64,000 nucleotides of DNA from Pseudomonas sp. DTU12.3 (GTDB lineage: Bacteria; Pseudomonadota; Gammaproteobacteria; Pseudomonadales; Pseudomonadaceae): assembly GCF_004124275.1 (NCBI RefSeq), contig NZ_CP027218.1, positions 4,405,501 to 4,469,500 on the forward strand. The letters are read 5' to 3'. The stretch's first letter is position 1. The number at the start of each line of letters is the position of its first letter. The notes under the pieces were generated by a model. It had not been told where the DNA came from. It did no database searches and saw only the letters and a program-made list of their open reading frames with translations. Made by a program: the position numbers and the translations under genes. Positions 55,076-63,012 of the stretch are shown piece after piece.

Positions 55076-55366
55076 ATGCGGCTATCGAACCTCGGTCTGT
55101 GGGCAGCACTGCTGACGCTGTCCGCTTGCGTCACCTCCGTCGATCACTGGAACAAGCCCGGTGCGAGCCAGGCGACGATCGATCACGACAAAGCCGAGTG
55201 CCAGTATCAGGCCAAGTCGGCAACCGCCAGCTACAACAGCACGCCGTCGGACAAAAGCATGTCAGCGGCCGTCGGCGCCGGAGTCGGGGATGGCATCGTG
55301 GTAGCCGAGAAACAGATTGACCTGACCAATGACTGCATGCGCCTGCGCGGCTACAGCGGCAGTTGA
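55076..55366 (+). CDS. Small lipoprotein of unknown function
   Basis: 96 residues from the ATG at 55076 with GGGAGA upstream. The signal peptide ends in lipobox LTLSAC (C17), so it is a lipoprotein; the residue after the cysteine is V, compatible with outer-membrane sorting by Lol. A second and third cysteine (CQYQ, DCMRLRG) could form a disulfide. A glycine-rich stretch (VGAGVGDGIVVAEKQ) lies near the C-terminus. Function unknown. The next gene begins 52 bases downstream. Confidence 0.8.
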   Translation: MRLSNLGLWAALLTLSACVTSVDHWNKPGASQATIDHDKAECQYQAKSATASYNSTPSDKSMSAAVGAGVGDGIVVAEKQIDLTNDCMRLRGYSGS

Positions 55367-55418
55367 ACCTGCTCGCTACAATGGCTGCTATTTCCGACAT
55401 TCACTGCGAGACCTGACC

Positions 55419-55823
55419 ATGTCCCCACGTTTGCTCCTGGCCCTGACCCCTTTTCTGTTCACTCCCCTCGCCCACGCCGCCGTCGACTGCGCCAACGCCA
55501 GCGATCAGGCGACGATGAACCAGTGCGCCGGGCAGGACTTCAAAGCGGCGGACAAGGAGTTGAATACCGTGTATCAGCAGATCACCGGGCGGTTGAAGGA
55601 TAATCCGGAGGGCAAGAAGCTGTTGGTCGGTGCGCAGCGGGCGTGGGTCGGGTTTCGTGATGCCGAGTGCAAGTTTTCGGCATCCGGGGTGACGGGCGGG
55701 AGTGTTTACCCGTTGATTTACAGCAATTGCCTGACTGGGGTGACCAAGGTGCGTGTCGAGGCACTGAAGGAGTATTTGAAGTGTGAGGAAGGTGACATGA
55801 GTTGCCCGGTGCCGGGGGCCTGA
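55419..55823 (+). CDS. LprI-type (DUF1311) periplasmic protein
   Basis: 134 residues with a signal peptide (about 1-20, ending LAHA). Mature region: VDCANASDQATMNQCAGQDF, KELNTVYQQITGRL and GAQRAWVGFRDAECKF form the DUF1311 (lysozyme inhibitor LprI) pattern with conserved cysteines. Members are periplasmic helical proteins, and one has been linked to lysozyme inhibition in mycobacteria. Whether this protein inhibits lysozyme is unknown. It follows the lipoprotein gene and may be co-transcribed. Confidence 0.85.
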   Translation: MSPRLLLALTPFLFTPLAHAAVDCANASDQATMNQCAGQDFKAADKELNTVYQQITGRLKDNPEGKKLLVGAQRAWVGFRDAECKFSASGVTGGSVYPLIYSNCLTGVTKVRVEALKEYLKCEEGDMSCPVPGA

Positions 55824-55846
55824 TTTTGCGGGGGTTTTGAGGGCAT

Positions 55847-55915
55847 CTTCGCGAGCAAGCCCGCTCCCACATTGGAATGCATTTCAAAATGTGGGAGCGG
55901 GCTTGCTCGCGAAGG
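55847..55915. repeat. REPIN, class A
   Basis: Inverted arms TCGCGAGCAAGCCCGCTCCC and counterpart, with a spacer of about 24 bases. Lies between convergent lprI-like and qhpB. Confidence 0.9.
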
Positions 55916-55936
55916 CGTCAGAACAGCCGCGACAAA

Positions 55937-57055
55937 TTACCGGACAAATATCTGCGCAGTCGTGATCGCCATATCCCCCCCAGGCAGTTTGATGCTCCCC
56001 GTCTGCTTCATCGTCTCGGCATCGAAAATCGCCACATCATTGAACGTCCCGGCCAGATAGATCTTGCTGCCCTCCTTGTTGAACGAAATGCAGTAGTAGG
56101 AATGCTCCAGCGTCGCCGCTTGGATCAGTTTCTTCTGCTTGATGTCGTACTTGGCCAGCCGGTTGAGCACGCCAAACATCAGGTTCGGGTCCTTCGGCGA
56201 GCGCATGCCGCTGAAGTAGATTTCAGTCAGAGGCCCGAAGTCGGTGGTTTCGGTCTTGCCGGTTTTCAGGTCGATGCTGAACAGTCCATACAGATATTCG
56301 GCGGTCGCTGGATCCTGCTTCTTGTCCTTGAATTTCGCCGTGGTATAGAGCAGCGAAAAATCATGGCGGAAGGTCTGCTGATTCCACACATACAGAACGT
56401 CCGGCGCACTGTAGTTCGCGCGTTTCCAATGGCGGCTGGGGATCAGCACGTCGAACTTGCCGCTCTGCACATCGACCTTGTACACATCGGCGCCCGCCAC
56501 ATAGAGCGTGCCGTCATCGCCACTTTGCATGATCGTCAGTTGCCGTGGCGCGGGAAAACTGCGCACAGGCTTGGCGTTCATCCCGGCATCCGTCGCGTAG
56601 ACATCCAGACGCGGCTGTTTCACCTCATAACGGTCGTTGAGCATCTGCGTCGGGTTGGCGATGGTGTACAGCTCTTTGCCGTCGTGGCTGACAGTAAACG
56701 CAAACATCGAGCGCGCCTTCTCCCCCGGTTGCTGGGTGATGCTGGCGTGGAACACCTGTTTGCAGGTGTCGAGTTCGACACCGTAGACATCGGCGTAATG
56801 ATTGTTCAGCACATAGGCGGTTTTGCGATCCGGCGACAGCTGCACAGTGCCGGGGCCAAACGCATCAGGCATCTTGCAGGTCTTGTACAGGCTGTCGGTG
56901 GCCAGATCGAGGACGTGCAGGTTATTCGGATAATTGGTGGTCACCATGTACTCGTGACCGTCTTGCAGCACGGTGTTTTCATCGGCCAGAACACTGAACG
57001 AGCAGACGCTCAGCGCGGCGAACGCGGCCAGGCCGCAGGCTTTTATGCTACGCAT
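55937..57055 (-). CDS. qhpB: Quinohemoprotein amine dehydrogenase, beta subunit
   Basis: 372 residues from the ATG at 57055, which gives a signal peptide (1-24, ending SVLA). The mature chain is a seven-bladed beta-propeller: repeated segments such as NNLHVLDLATDSLYKTC, KTAYVLNNHYADVYGV and YLAGTFNDVAIFDAETMK. It carries no prosthetic group and forms the periplasmic alpha-beta-gamma heterotrimer with QhpA and the CTQ-bearing QhpC. It is last in the run qhpA-qhpD-qhpC-qhpB. The complex oxidises primary amines and passes electrons to a cytochrome or azurin. Confidence 0.93.
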   Translation of the reverse strand: MRSIKACGLAAFAALSVCSFSVLADENTVLQDGHEYMVTTNYPNNLHVLDLATDSLYKTCKMPDAFGPGTVQLSPDRKTAYVLNNHYADVYGVELDTCKQVFHASITQQPGEKARSMFAFTVSHDGKELYTIANPTQMLNDRYEVKQPRLDVYATDAGMNAKPVRSFPAPRQLTIMQSGDDGTLYVAGADVYKVDVQSGKFDVLIPSRHWKRANYSAPDVLYVWNQQTFRHDFSLLYTTAKFKDKKQDPATAEYLYGLFSIDLKTGKTETTDFGPLTEIYFSGMRSPKDPNLMFGVLNRLAKYDIKQKKLIQAATLEHSYYCISFNKEGSKIYLAGTFNDVAIFDAETMKQTGSIKLPGGDMAITTAQIFVR

Positions 57056-57084
57056 ACTGGAATCCTTCTTCTTGTCCGGGGCGA

Positions 57085-57408
57085 TCACTTGTCTTTCGGG
57101 AAGACCGTGCCGAGGTTGCGCCAGTTGTCATTGGACGCCTGGGCATCCTTGTTCCAGTCCGGATAGGTGCTCATCATGTCCGGCACCTGCGCCGGCCACC
57201 AGCACGGGTCGGAGCAGCCATACAGGTCAGCTTCCATCGGCTGGCACAGCGACGACACGCCGCCAAACGCATCGATCTCCCAGCCCGGATCGGTAGTCGA
57301 TGCACAGCCCGCCACCGAACTCATCGCCACCACTTCTTCGATGCGGTTTTCCGCCGCGGCCTGATCGAGCTTCAACGCTTTGTTATTGATTGCCTTGAGA
57401 TGTTTCAT
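57085..57408 (-). CDS. qhpC: Quinohemoprotein amine dehydrogenase, gamma subunit (CTQ precursor)
   Basis: 107 residues. An atypical 28-residue leader (MKHLKAINNKALKLDQ..., ending VVA) precedes a mature chain starting at M29, the same leader length known for this family. In mature numbering the crosslink residues of the P. putida structure are all present: C7-E16, C27-D33, C41-D49, and C37 with W43, which becomes cysteine tryptophylquinone. These appear in VAGCASTTDPGWEIDAF, SLCQPMEAD and CSDPCWWPAQVPD. The gene lies 1-2 bases after the qhpD stop, so production of substrate and maturase is coupled. Confidence 0.95.
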   Translation of the reverse strand: MKHLKAINNKALKLDQAAAENRIEEVVAMSSVAGCASTTDPGWEIDAFGGVSSLCQPMEADLYGCSDPCWWPAQVPDMMSTYPDWNKDAQASNDNWRNLGTVFPKDK

Positions 57409-57409
57409 A

Positions 57410-58840
57410 TCAGTGAGCCTTGCGCGGAGTGATGTAGCTGCTGATAAACGCAGGGTTATTGGCCATGATCCGGGTGTAGACCTCGATGCCGAAGTCGACC
57501 CAGTCACGCATCAGTTCGCAGTAGTGATAGGTCGGGTGAGTCGGGTCGCCGTAGCGCGCGTAGCTCTCGTGATAGCAGCCGCCGGAACACAGGTTGCGGA
57601 TCTGGCAATCCTCACAACCGGTGTTGCTGCGATCCAGACGTTGGGACAGAAAGTCGTTCAATTCGACCTGCTTCACGCCGCTGTGCACGTTGCCGAAAGT
57701 CGGCAGCGTTGAACCGGTGAAGCGGTGGCACAGGTTCAGTTCGCCCTTGTGATCGACCGCCAGCATCTTCAGCCCGGCGCCGCACGGCAGGGCCTTTTTG
57801 TGGCCTTCGTGGATGTCAGTGATCAGTTGGTGCAGATTGGAGAAACCGATGTTGCGGTGCTCCAGCGCCGCTTGCAGATAACGCCGACCGAGGCGTTTCA
57901 TGCTGGCGAACACTTCGATCAGTTCGTCGCTGCTGAGGTTGAAGCTGCTGATATCTCCCGAGGTCACCGGGGCGAAACCGACCTCGGCGAAACCCAGTTC
58001 ATTGAACAGGTGATCCCAGATGGTTTCGACATCGGTGACGCCGGTGGTCAGCGTCACACGCGCACCGACCGGGCGACTGTTGTAGCGCGACAGGAGCATT
58101 TCGGCCTTGCGCCGCACCACGTCGTAAGTGCCCTGCCCGCCCACGGTGATGCGGTTGCGGTCGTGCACGGTTTTTGGCCCGTCGATACTCACTGACAAGC
58201 CGAAACGGTGGGCGTTGAGGTAGTCGACGGTGTCTTCGGTCAGCAGCGTGGCGTTGGTGGTCATGACGAATTCGACAAACTTGCCAGCCTCGCTGAAACG
58301 CTTCTCGCAGTAGTCGACCATGTACTCGATCAGCTTGCGATTGCTCAGCGGTTCGCCACCGAAAAACACCACGGTGAAACGCTCTTCATCCGGCGATTCA
58401 CGCAAAAGCATTTCCACTGAAGCGATGGCGGTTTCGACGTCCATCTTCTTCCCGGCCGATGGCTTGTCGAGGTCTTCCTTGTAGCAATAGGTGCAGCTCA
58501 GGTTGCAGCCGGTATTGACGTTGAGCACCACGGTATTGATGGCCGTGCGCTCGACGCGTTTGACCGCGATATCGGGGGTCAGTGGCGAGCCGTCGCTGAC
58601 CAGTTCCAGCGAGATCAGCTCGCGCAGGGTCTCGTTGATTTCCTCGCCGTTGAATCGGGCGGCTAGGCGCTCGATCAAGTCTTCCGAAGAGCAGCCGGGG
58701 CCGCGCAAGGTGTCGATGATGGTGCCGGTCAGCTCATCGCTGGCAAACAGCGAACTGCTGGGAATGTGAAACAGCATGCGGTCGGCGTCGACGTGCACTT
58801 CGTGCAGATTGCGTTCGACCAGATTCAAGATAGCGCCCAT
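57410..58840 (-). CDS. qhpD: Radical SAM maturase of the amine dehydrogenase gamma subunit
   Basis: 476 residues from the ATG at 58840 with AGGAGG at ideal spacing. The radical SAM motif is C112-x3-C116-x2-C119 (CNLSCTYC). A C-terminal SPASM-type region carries further cysteines (LPCGAGLKML, NLCHRF, CEDCQIRNLCSGGCYHE) for two extra [4Fe-4S] clusters. Family knowledge: QhpD forms the three intrapeptide thioether bonds (Cys S to Asp/Glu beta or gamma carbon) on QhpC before export. It lies between qhpA and qhpC. It is called peaB in P. putida U. Confidence 0.95.
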   Translation of the reverse strand: MGAILNLVERNLHEVHVDADRMLFHIPSSSLFASDELTGTIIDTLRGPGCSSEDLIERLAARFNGEEINETLRELISLELVSDGSPLTPDIAVKRVERTAINTVVLNVNTGCNLSCTYCYKEDLDKPSAGKKMDVETAIASVEMLLRESPDEERFTVVFFGGEPLSNRKLIEYMVDYCEKRFSEAGKFVEFVMTTNATLLTEDTVDYLNAHRFGLSVSIDGPKTVHDRNRITVGGQGTYDVVRRKAEMLLSRYNSRPVGARVTLTTGVTDVETIWDHLFNELGFAEVGFAPVTSGDISSFNLSSDELIEVFASMKRLGRRYLQAALEHRNIGFSNLHQLITDIHEGHKKALPCGAGLKMLAVDHKGELNLCHRFTGSTLPTFGNVHSGVKQVELNDFLSQRLDRSNTGCEDCQIRNLCSGGCYHESYARYGDPTHPTYHYCELMRDWVDFGIEVYTRIMANNPAFISSYITPRKAH

Positions 58841-58922
58841 TGCAAACCTCCTGTGCAGGCCCCGCTTGGCGAGGCTTGCGGTCATTCCGAAAAGTGTCTG
58901 AAGCGTGTCCGTTCAAGGCAAC

Positions 58923-60503
58923 TCAAGGAATGGGTGGATTGTTCCAGCGTTGCACGGTGACGATCAGGTGGCCTTCGCCGGTGAGGGATTTCCCTGCATC
59001 GTCGACGGCGGCAATCACCTTGAGGTTGCCGGCGTTGTTGGTGGACATTTTGCGCGCCGGATTCGGCCCGGCATCGCCCGGGGTGAACACGCCCGCGTCG
59101 GCCTGCATGGTGCCGGCGAACTTGACGTCTTCGTCCGCTTTGGCGCGATCGTCGAAGGCTTCGACCTTCCACTGCGCCGGGAACACGCCGATGCGATACG
59201 GTTTGCCATCGGTGCCCTTGCCCCACGCTTCGGCGTCGAAACGGCCCTGGACTTTCGGCGTGGAACCACCGCCCTCGCCGATCCGCGCCACGGAGAATTC
59301 CGGCACCACTTTGACCGAGGCGATGCTGTTGTAAACCGACAGGCTCGGGCCTTTCAGCGCACCAACGCTGACGGCGCGCATTCCCGGCTGGGCATTGGCG
59401 GCGGCTTTGACTTTGACCTTGATCCGCTCGGCGTTTTGCTCAAGCACTTCGACGACTTCCACGCCTTTGCCGAAGTTCGGTTTACCGCTCAGACCTGTGC
59501 CAATCAGGGTCACTTCGGTTTCGCTGCCGGTCTTCACGTAACCCGGCTGCACGGCGAGCAAACGTTGCGAGCCTTGTTTGGCGGCGACGAAATCGAGACC
59601 GCGTTCATCGTGCTCGGCGTCGAACATGCGTCCTTGCATGGCATTACCCTGCGCGGCGAATACCTGGCGCATGGTCACGCCATCGACGCTGACGTTGCCG
59701 CGCCATTCATAGCCGCTGTAGAGGATTGCGCTGCCGTCGCCATTGAAGGCGCTGCCATCGGCGTATTGACCTTTGACGCTGACCTTGAAGGTGTCGTTGC
59801 CATCGGCGGTCACGCTCATCACGCCGGCCAGTTCACCTTTGCCCGGCAGGTGGCCGCTGAAACTCCAGTCGCCAACCAGCGCTGCGGCTTTCGGCGCAGT
59901 TTTCAGCCATTGCTGCCACGCCGGATTGTCCAGCGGATAACGCTTGGCCAACAACGGCACCATCTCTTTACGAGCGATATCGAACCAGTCGCGATCACGC
60001 GCCAGCGCCTGATACTCCAGCGACGGCCATTGGCCGAGGTGGAAGTTGACCAAACGCTCCCACTCCTGCGCCGGACGCCGTTGCAGCGCAACCCGCGCGC
60101 CGGAGTGGCAGCGGCCGCACATCTGACTGGTTTTCTCATCGAGCTGCTCGACCGTGTTCAACCGGCGTTCCAGCGCATAACGCACGCCATCGGTTTCGCT
60201 CGGCGCCAGACCTTGGGTGTCAGCCAGGTATTTGACCAGGGTGCGGCGGTCGTCATCGCTGATCTGCAAACCGTGCATGGTCTGCATGCGGGCGATGCTC
60301 ATCAGCCAGCCTTCCGGGGTCTTGCGCTGGTGGCTGATGCGGCTCAAGGCGTTATCAGCCTCGGGGGTGTGACAGCCCTGACAGGTTTCTTTCAGGATGG
60401 TCTGGGCATCGCGGGCAGCCAGGCTGTGCGGCGAATGCAGGGCCACGCAAGCGGCCACGGCCAGCAGGCTGGCGCTCATGCCTGATCGGAGTCTTCTCTT
60501 CAT
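58923..60503 (-). CDS. qhpA: Quinohemoprotein amine dehydrogenase, alpha subunit (dihaem)
   Basis: 526 residues from the ATG at 60503, with GAGG about 10 bases upstream; 60521 would add six residues. A signal peptide (about 1-30) is followed by a dihaem cytochrome c domain: CxxCH at C41-H45 (CQGCH) and C129-H133 (CGRCH). C-terminal beta-barrel domains (about 190-526) follow, including GTGLSGKPNFGKGVEV. The haems take electrons from CTQ of the gamma subunit. It is the first gene of the operon; its 5' region holds TTGTCGC repeats and a partial sigma-54 motif. Confidence 0.93.
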   Translation of the reverse strand: MKRRLRSGMSASLLAVAACVALHSPHSLAARDAQTILKETCQGCHTPEADNALSRISHQRKTPEGWLMSIARMQTMHGLQISDDDRRTLVKYLADTQGLAPSETDGVRYALERRLNTVEQLDEKTSQMCGRCHSGARVALQRRPAQEWERLVNFHLGQWPSLEYQALARDRDWFDIARKEMVPLLAKRYPLDNPAWQQWLKTAPKAAALVGDWSFSGHLPGKGELAGVMSVTADGNDTFKVSVKGQYADGSAFNGDGSAILYSGYEWRGNVSVDGVTMRQVFAAQGNAMQGRMFDAEHDERGLDFVAAKQGSQRLLAVQPGYVKTGSETEVTLIGTGLSGKPNFGKGVEVVEVLEQNAERIKVKVKAAANAQPGMRAVSVGALKGPSLSVYNSIASVKVVPEFSVARIGEGGGSTPKVQGRFDAEAWGKGTDGKPYRIGVFPAQWKVEAFDDRAKADEDVKFAGTMQADAGVFTPGDAGPNPARKMSTNNAGNLKVIAAVDDAGKSLTGEGHLIVTVQRWNNPPIP

Positions 60504-60536
60504 CAACGTCGAACCTCGCACGGTGCTTTCTTATTG

Positions 60537-60759
60537 TTGTCGCTTATCGTTTTTATGGTTTCTGCCGTCGATGGTGTAGCGCCGACGGAGGCAAGAGAAA
60601 CGTCTGTGATGAGCAATACACGGAGCGTGCCAGCTTGCGGATAAGCTTTTCAATCAAGCATTTACGTGAAGATCACTGCGTTGCAGGGGTGGCGTGGGTG
60701 TCGACTGGCGTCCAATTTCGCGACAACTGTTGCAGTGTGAGACAAGCATAGTTGTCGCG
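60537..60759. promoter_or_regulatory. qhpA control region with repeated TTGTCGC motif
   Basis: TTGTCGC lies at 60537-60543. A 10-bp perfect inverted repeat CGCGACAACT (60719-60728) / AGTTGTCGCG (60750-60759) has 21 bases between the arms. On the minus strand TGGCAC (60627-60632) matches a sigma-54 -24 element, but the -12 position is GTGT, so that promoter is doubtful. The dyad lies 100-150 bases before the expected start, where enhancer sites occur. Confidence 0.5.
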
Positions 60760-60776
60760 GGGTTGGGGGCGTTGGG

Positions 60777-61004
60777 TCAGCGGACGGGATGCTCTGAATG
60801 GACTTGATATCGCCCGCAAAACTCGCAACACCTCGGGCACGCTCCTGGTGGGCGCTCTTTGGCCGCTGATTCCCTGGATTTGCGCTTGGTGGCTTCGACC
60901 CAGTGCCCCCACCACAGCGCGAACGCTGCAAGCAAAATCATGCTGAGCGACCATAAGATAATGATTAGCGGATCAAGATTTATCCTCCAGCAGAGCCAGG
61001 CCAA
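60777..61004 (-). CDS. Possible small membrane protein
   Basis: A 75-codon frame from a TTG at 61004 encodes a convincing TM helix (LIIILWSLSMILLAAFALWW), a basic stretch (EATKRKSRES) and a cysteine-rich end (CPRCCEFCGRY). GGAGG lies near 60980, but no usual start codon stands after it. It lies inside the divergent control region of the amine dehydrogenase locus, so it could be a real small gene of that locus or chance. Homology and expression are unknown. The rest of 60522-61422 has no gene that I can support. Confidence 0.3.
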   Translation of the reverse strand: MAWLCWRINLDPLIIILWSLSMILLAAFALWWGHWVEATKRKSRESAAKERPPGACPRCCEFCGRYQVHSEHPVR

Positions 61005-61273
61005 AAGAGGCGAAAATTATAAAAAAACTGCTGACGGCCATCGCTGCACTTGTTCGGATCGTATGAGCATCGCTCCACTGGCCAATCACCAGCGCAGCGA
61101 GAAGCGCGTATCGCTCATGGATACGCCACTGGATAAAGAACTTAACTCGAACCCCTTCAATCCACCAGACGGGTTAAACCGACTGTTCAGCGACTCTTCC
61201 TACAGCAGTTCGGCCACCGTTTCGTCCGGCGCCTGCCAGGCCTGATCCGATCCGTATCTTGCATCTCAACGAC

Positions 61274-61290
61274 TGTCGCTTTTTGCGACA
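61274..61290. promoter_or_regulatory. Candidate activator site TGTCGC-N5-GCGACA
   Basis: A perfect 6-bp dyad with the same GCGACAA half site as in the qhpA control region. It lies 77-93 bases before the sigma-54 -24 element at 61367, the normal distance for an enhancer-binding protein. Confidence 0.6.
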
Positions 61291-61366
61291 AATTCACCGT
61301 ACCGCACGCCTCAACGTCCACCTCTCACGCCTAGCACAACAGGCTCGCAAGCCTTCCTGAAGCATT

Positions 61367-61381
61367 TGGCACAGCCATTGC
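61367..61381 (+). promoter_or_regulatory. Sigma-54 promoter of the aldehyde dehydrogenase gene
   Basis: TGGCACAGCCATTGC is an exact TGGCAC-N5-TTGC consensus, with GG-N10-GC spacing. It ends 42 bases before the ATG at 61423, placing the transcript start near 61393. Confidence 0.75.
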
Positions 61382-61422
61382 GAAAGCCCTCTGAACGACA
61401 ACGAACAACAAGAGGCTGTGCC

Positions 61423-62913
61423 ATGTCCCTCCCGTATTTGCTCCCTGCCACTTCTGCCTTCATCCAGCGCAAGCCGCGCATGTTGATCGGCGGCGATTGG
61501 GTCGAGGCCGCCGACGGCCAGACCATGCCATTACACAATCCGGCCACCGGTGAAATCCTCTGCGTGGTGCCCCGCGCCACACCGGAAGATGTCGACCGCG
61601 CGGTGCTCGCCGCACGTCAGGCCTTCGACGATTCCGCCTGGAGCCGCACCCGCCCGCGCGAGCGGCAGAATCTGTTGTGGAAACTCGCCGAGCTGATGCA
61701 GCGCGATGCTGAAATGCTCGCGCAACTGGAATGCCTGAACAACGGCAAGAGCGCAGCAGTGGCGCAGGTGATGGACGTGCAATTGGCCGTCGACTTCCTG
61801 CGTTACATGGCCGGTTGGGCGACAAAAATCGAAGGATCCAGCGTCGAGGTGTCGCTGCCGCTGATGCCGAATGATCAGTTCCACAGTTTCATTCGCCGCG
61901 AAGCCGTCGGTGTGGTCGGCGCCATCGTCGCCTGGAATTTCCCGCTGCTGCTGGCCTGCTGGAAACTCGGCCCGGCGCTGGCCACCGGTTGCACCGTGGT
62001 GCTCAAGCCTGCGGATGAAACCCCTCTGACTGCGCTGAAACTGGCGGAGCTGGTACTCGAAGCCGGTTACCCGGAAGGCGTGTTCAACGTGGTCACTGGC
62101 ACCGGGATCACTGCCGGTTCGGCGCTGACACATAACCCTTTGGTCGACAAACTGACCTTCACTGGCTCCACCGCTGTCGGCAAGCAGATCGGCAAGACCG
62201 CCATGGATTCGATGACCCGCGTGACCCTTGAACTGGGCGGCAAATCGCCGACCATCGTGATGGCCGACGCTGATCTGAAAACTGCTGCGGCGGGTGCCGC
62301 CGGCGCGATTTTCTTTAATCAGGGTCAGGTCTGCTGCGCAGGTTCGCGGCTGTATGTGCAGCGCAAGCATTTCGACAATGTCGTCGCCGATATCAGCGAT
62401 ATCGCCAACGCAATGAAGATGGGCAACGGCCTCGACCCGAGCGTGGAAATGGGCCCGCTGATTTCCGCGCGCCAACAAGAGCGCGTCTACAACTACATCG
62501 AGATGGGCCGGGAAAGTGGCGCGACCATCGCTTGTGGTGGCGAACAGTTCGGGCCGGGATTCTTCGTCAAACCGACGGTGATTGTCGACGTCGATCAAAA
62601 GCATTCGCTGGTGCAGGAAGAGATTTTCGGCCCGGTGCTGGTGGCGATTCCGTTTGATGACGAAGCCGATGCATTGCGCATGGCCAACGACAGCCCTTAC
62701 GGCTTGGGCGCGAGCATCTGGTCGAATGATCTGGCGGCGGTGCACCGGATGATTCCACGGATCAAGTCAGGCTCGGTGTGGGTCAACTGCCACAGTGCGC
62801 TGGATCCGGCGCTGCCGTTTGGCGGGTACAAGATGTCCGGGGTTGGCCGGGAGATGGGGTATGCGGCGATTGAGCATTACACCGAGCTGAAGTCGGTGTT
62901 GATCAAGTTGTAA
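61423..62913 (+). CDS. peaE: Aldehyde dehydrogenase, probably phenylacetaldehyde dehydrogenase
   Basis: 496 residues from the ATG at 61423 with AGAGG upstream. It is an NAD(P)-dependent ALDH with nucleophile C304 (FNQGQVCCAGSR), general base E270 (LELGGKSP), the N-terminal proline-loop VAWNFPLLLACWKLGPAL, and the EEIFGPV segment. It would oxidise the aldehyde released by the amine dehydrogenase. The order (ALDH divergent from qhpA) agrees with the P. putida pea cluster, where PeaE is phenylacetaldehyde dehydrogenase. The symbol is an inference from context. Sigma-54 promoter upstream. Confidence 0.85.
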   Translation: MSLPYLLPATSAFIQRKPRMLIGGDWVEAADGQTMPLHNPATGEILCVVPRATPEDVDRAVLAARQAFDDSAWSRTRPRERQNLLWKLAELMQRDAEMLAQLECLNNGKSAAVAQVMDVQLAVDFLRYMAGWATKIEGSSVEVSLPLMPNDQFHSFIRREAVGVVGAIVAWNFPLLLACWKLGPALATGCTVVLKPADETPLTALKLAELVLEAGYPEGVFNVVTGTGITAGSALTHNPLVDKLTFTGSTAVGKQIGKTAMDSMTRVTLELGGKSPTIVMADADLKTAAAGAAGAIFFNQGQVCCAGSRLYVQRKHFDNVVADISDIANAMKMGNGLDPSVEMGPLISARQQERVYNYIEMGRESGATIACGGEQFGPGFFVKPTVIVDVDQKHSLVQEEIFGPVLVAIPFDDEADALRMANDSPYGLGASIWSNDLAAVHRMIPRIKSGSVWVNCHSALDPALPFGGYKMSGVGREMGYAAIEHYTELKSVLIKL

Positions 62914-62933
62914 TAGCGGCAACCTTCAGGCCG

Positions 62934-63006
62934 CCTTCACGAGCAAGCCCGCTCCCACAGTTGATCGCATTCCAAAGTGGGAGCGGGCTTGCTCGCGAAG
63001 GCGTCA
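62934..63006. repeat. REPIN, class A
   Basis: Inverted arms CGAGCAAGCCCGCTCCCAC and counterpart; the left arm begins CACGAGC instead of CGCGAGC. Lies between convergent ALDH and qhpG. Confidence 0.88.
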
Positions 63007-63012
63007 GCCCAG

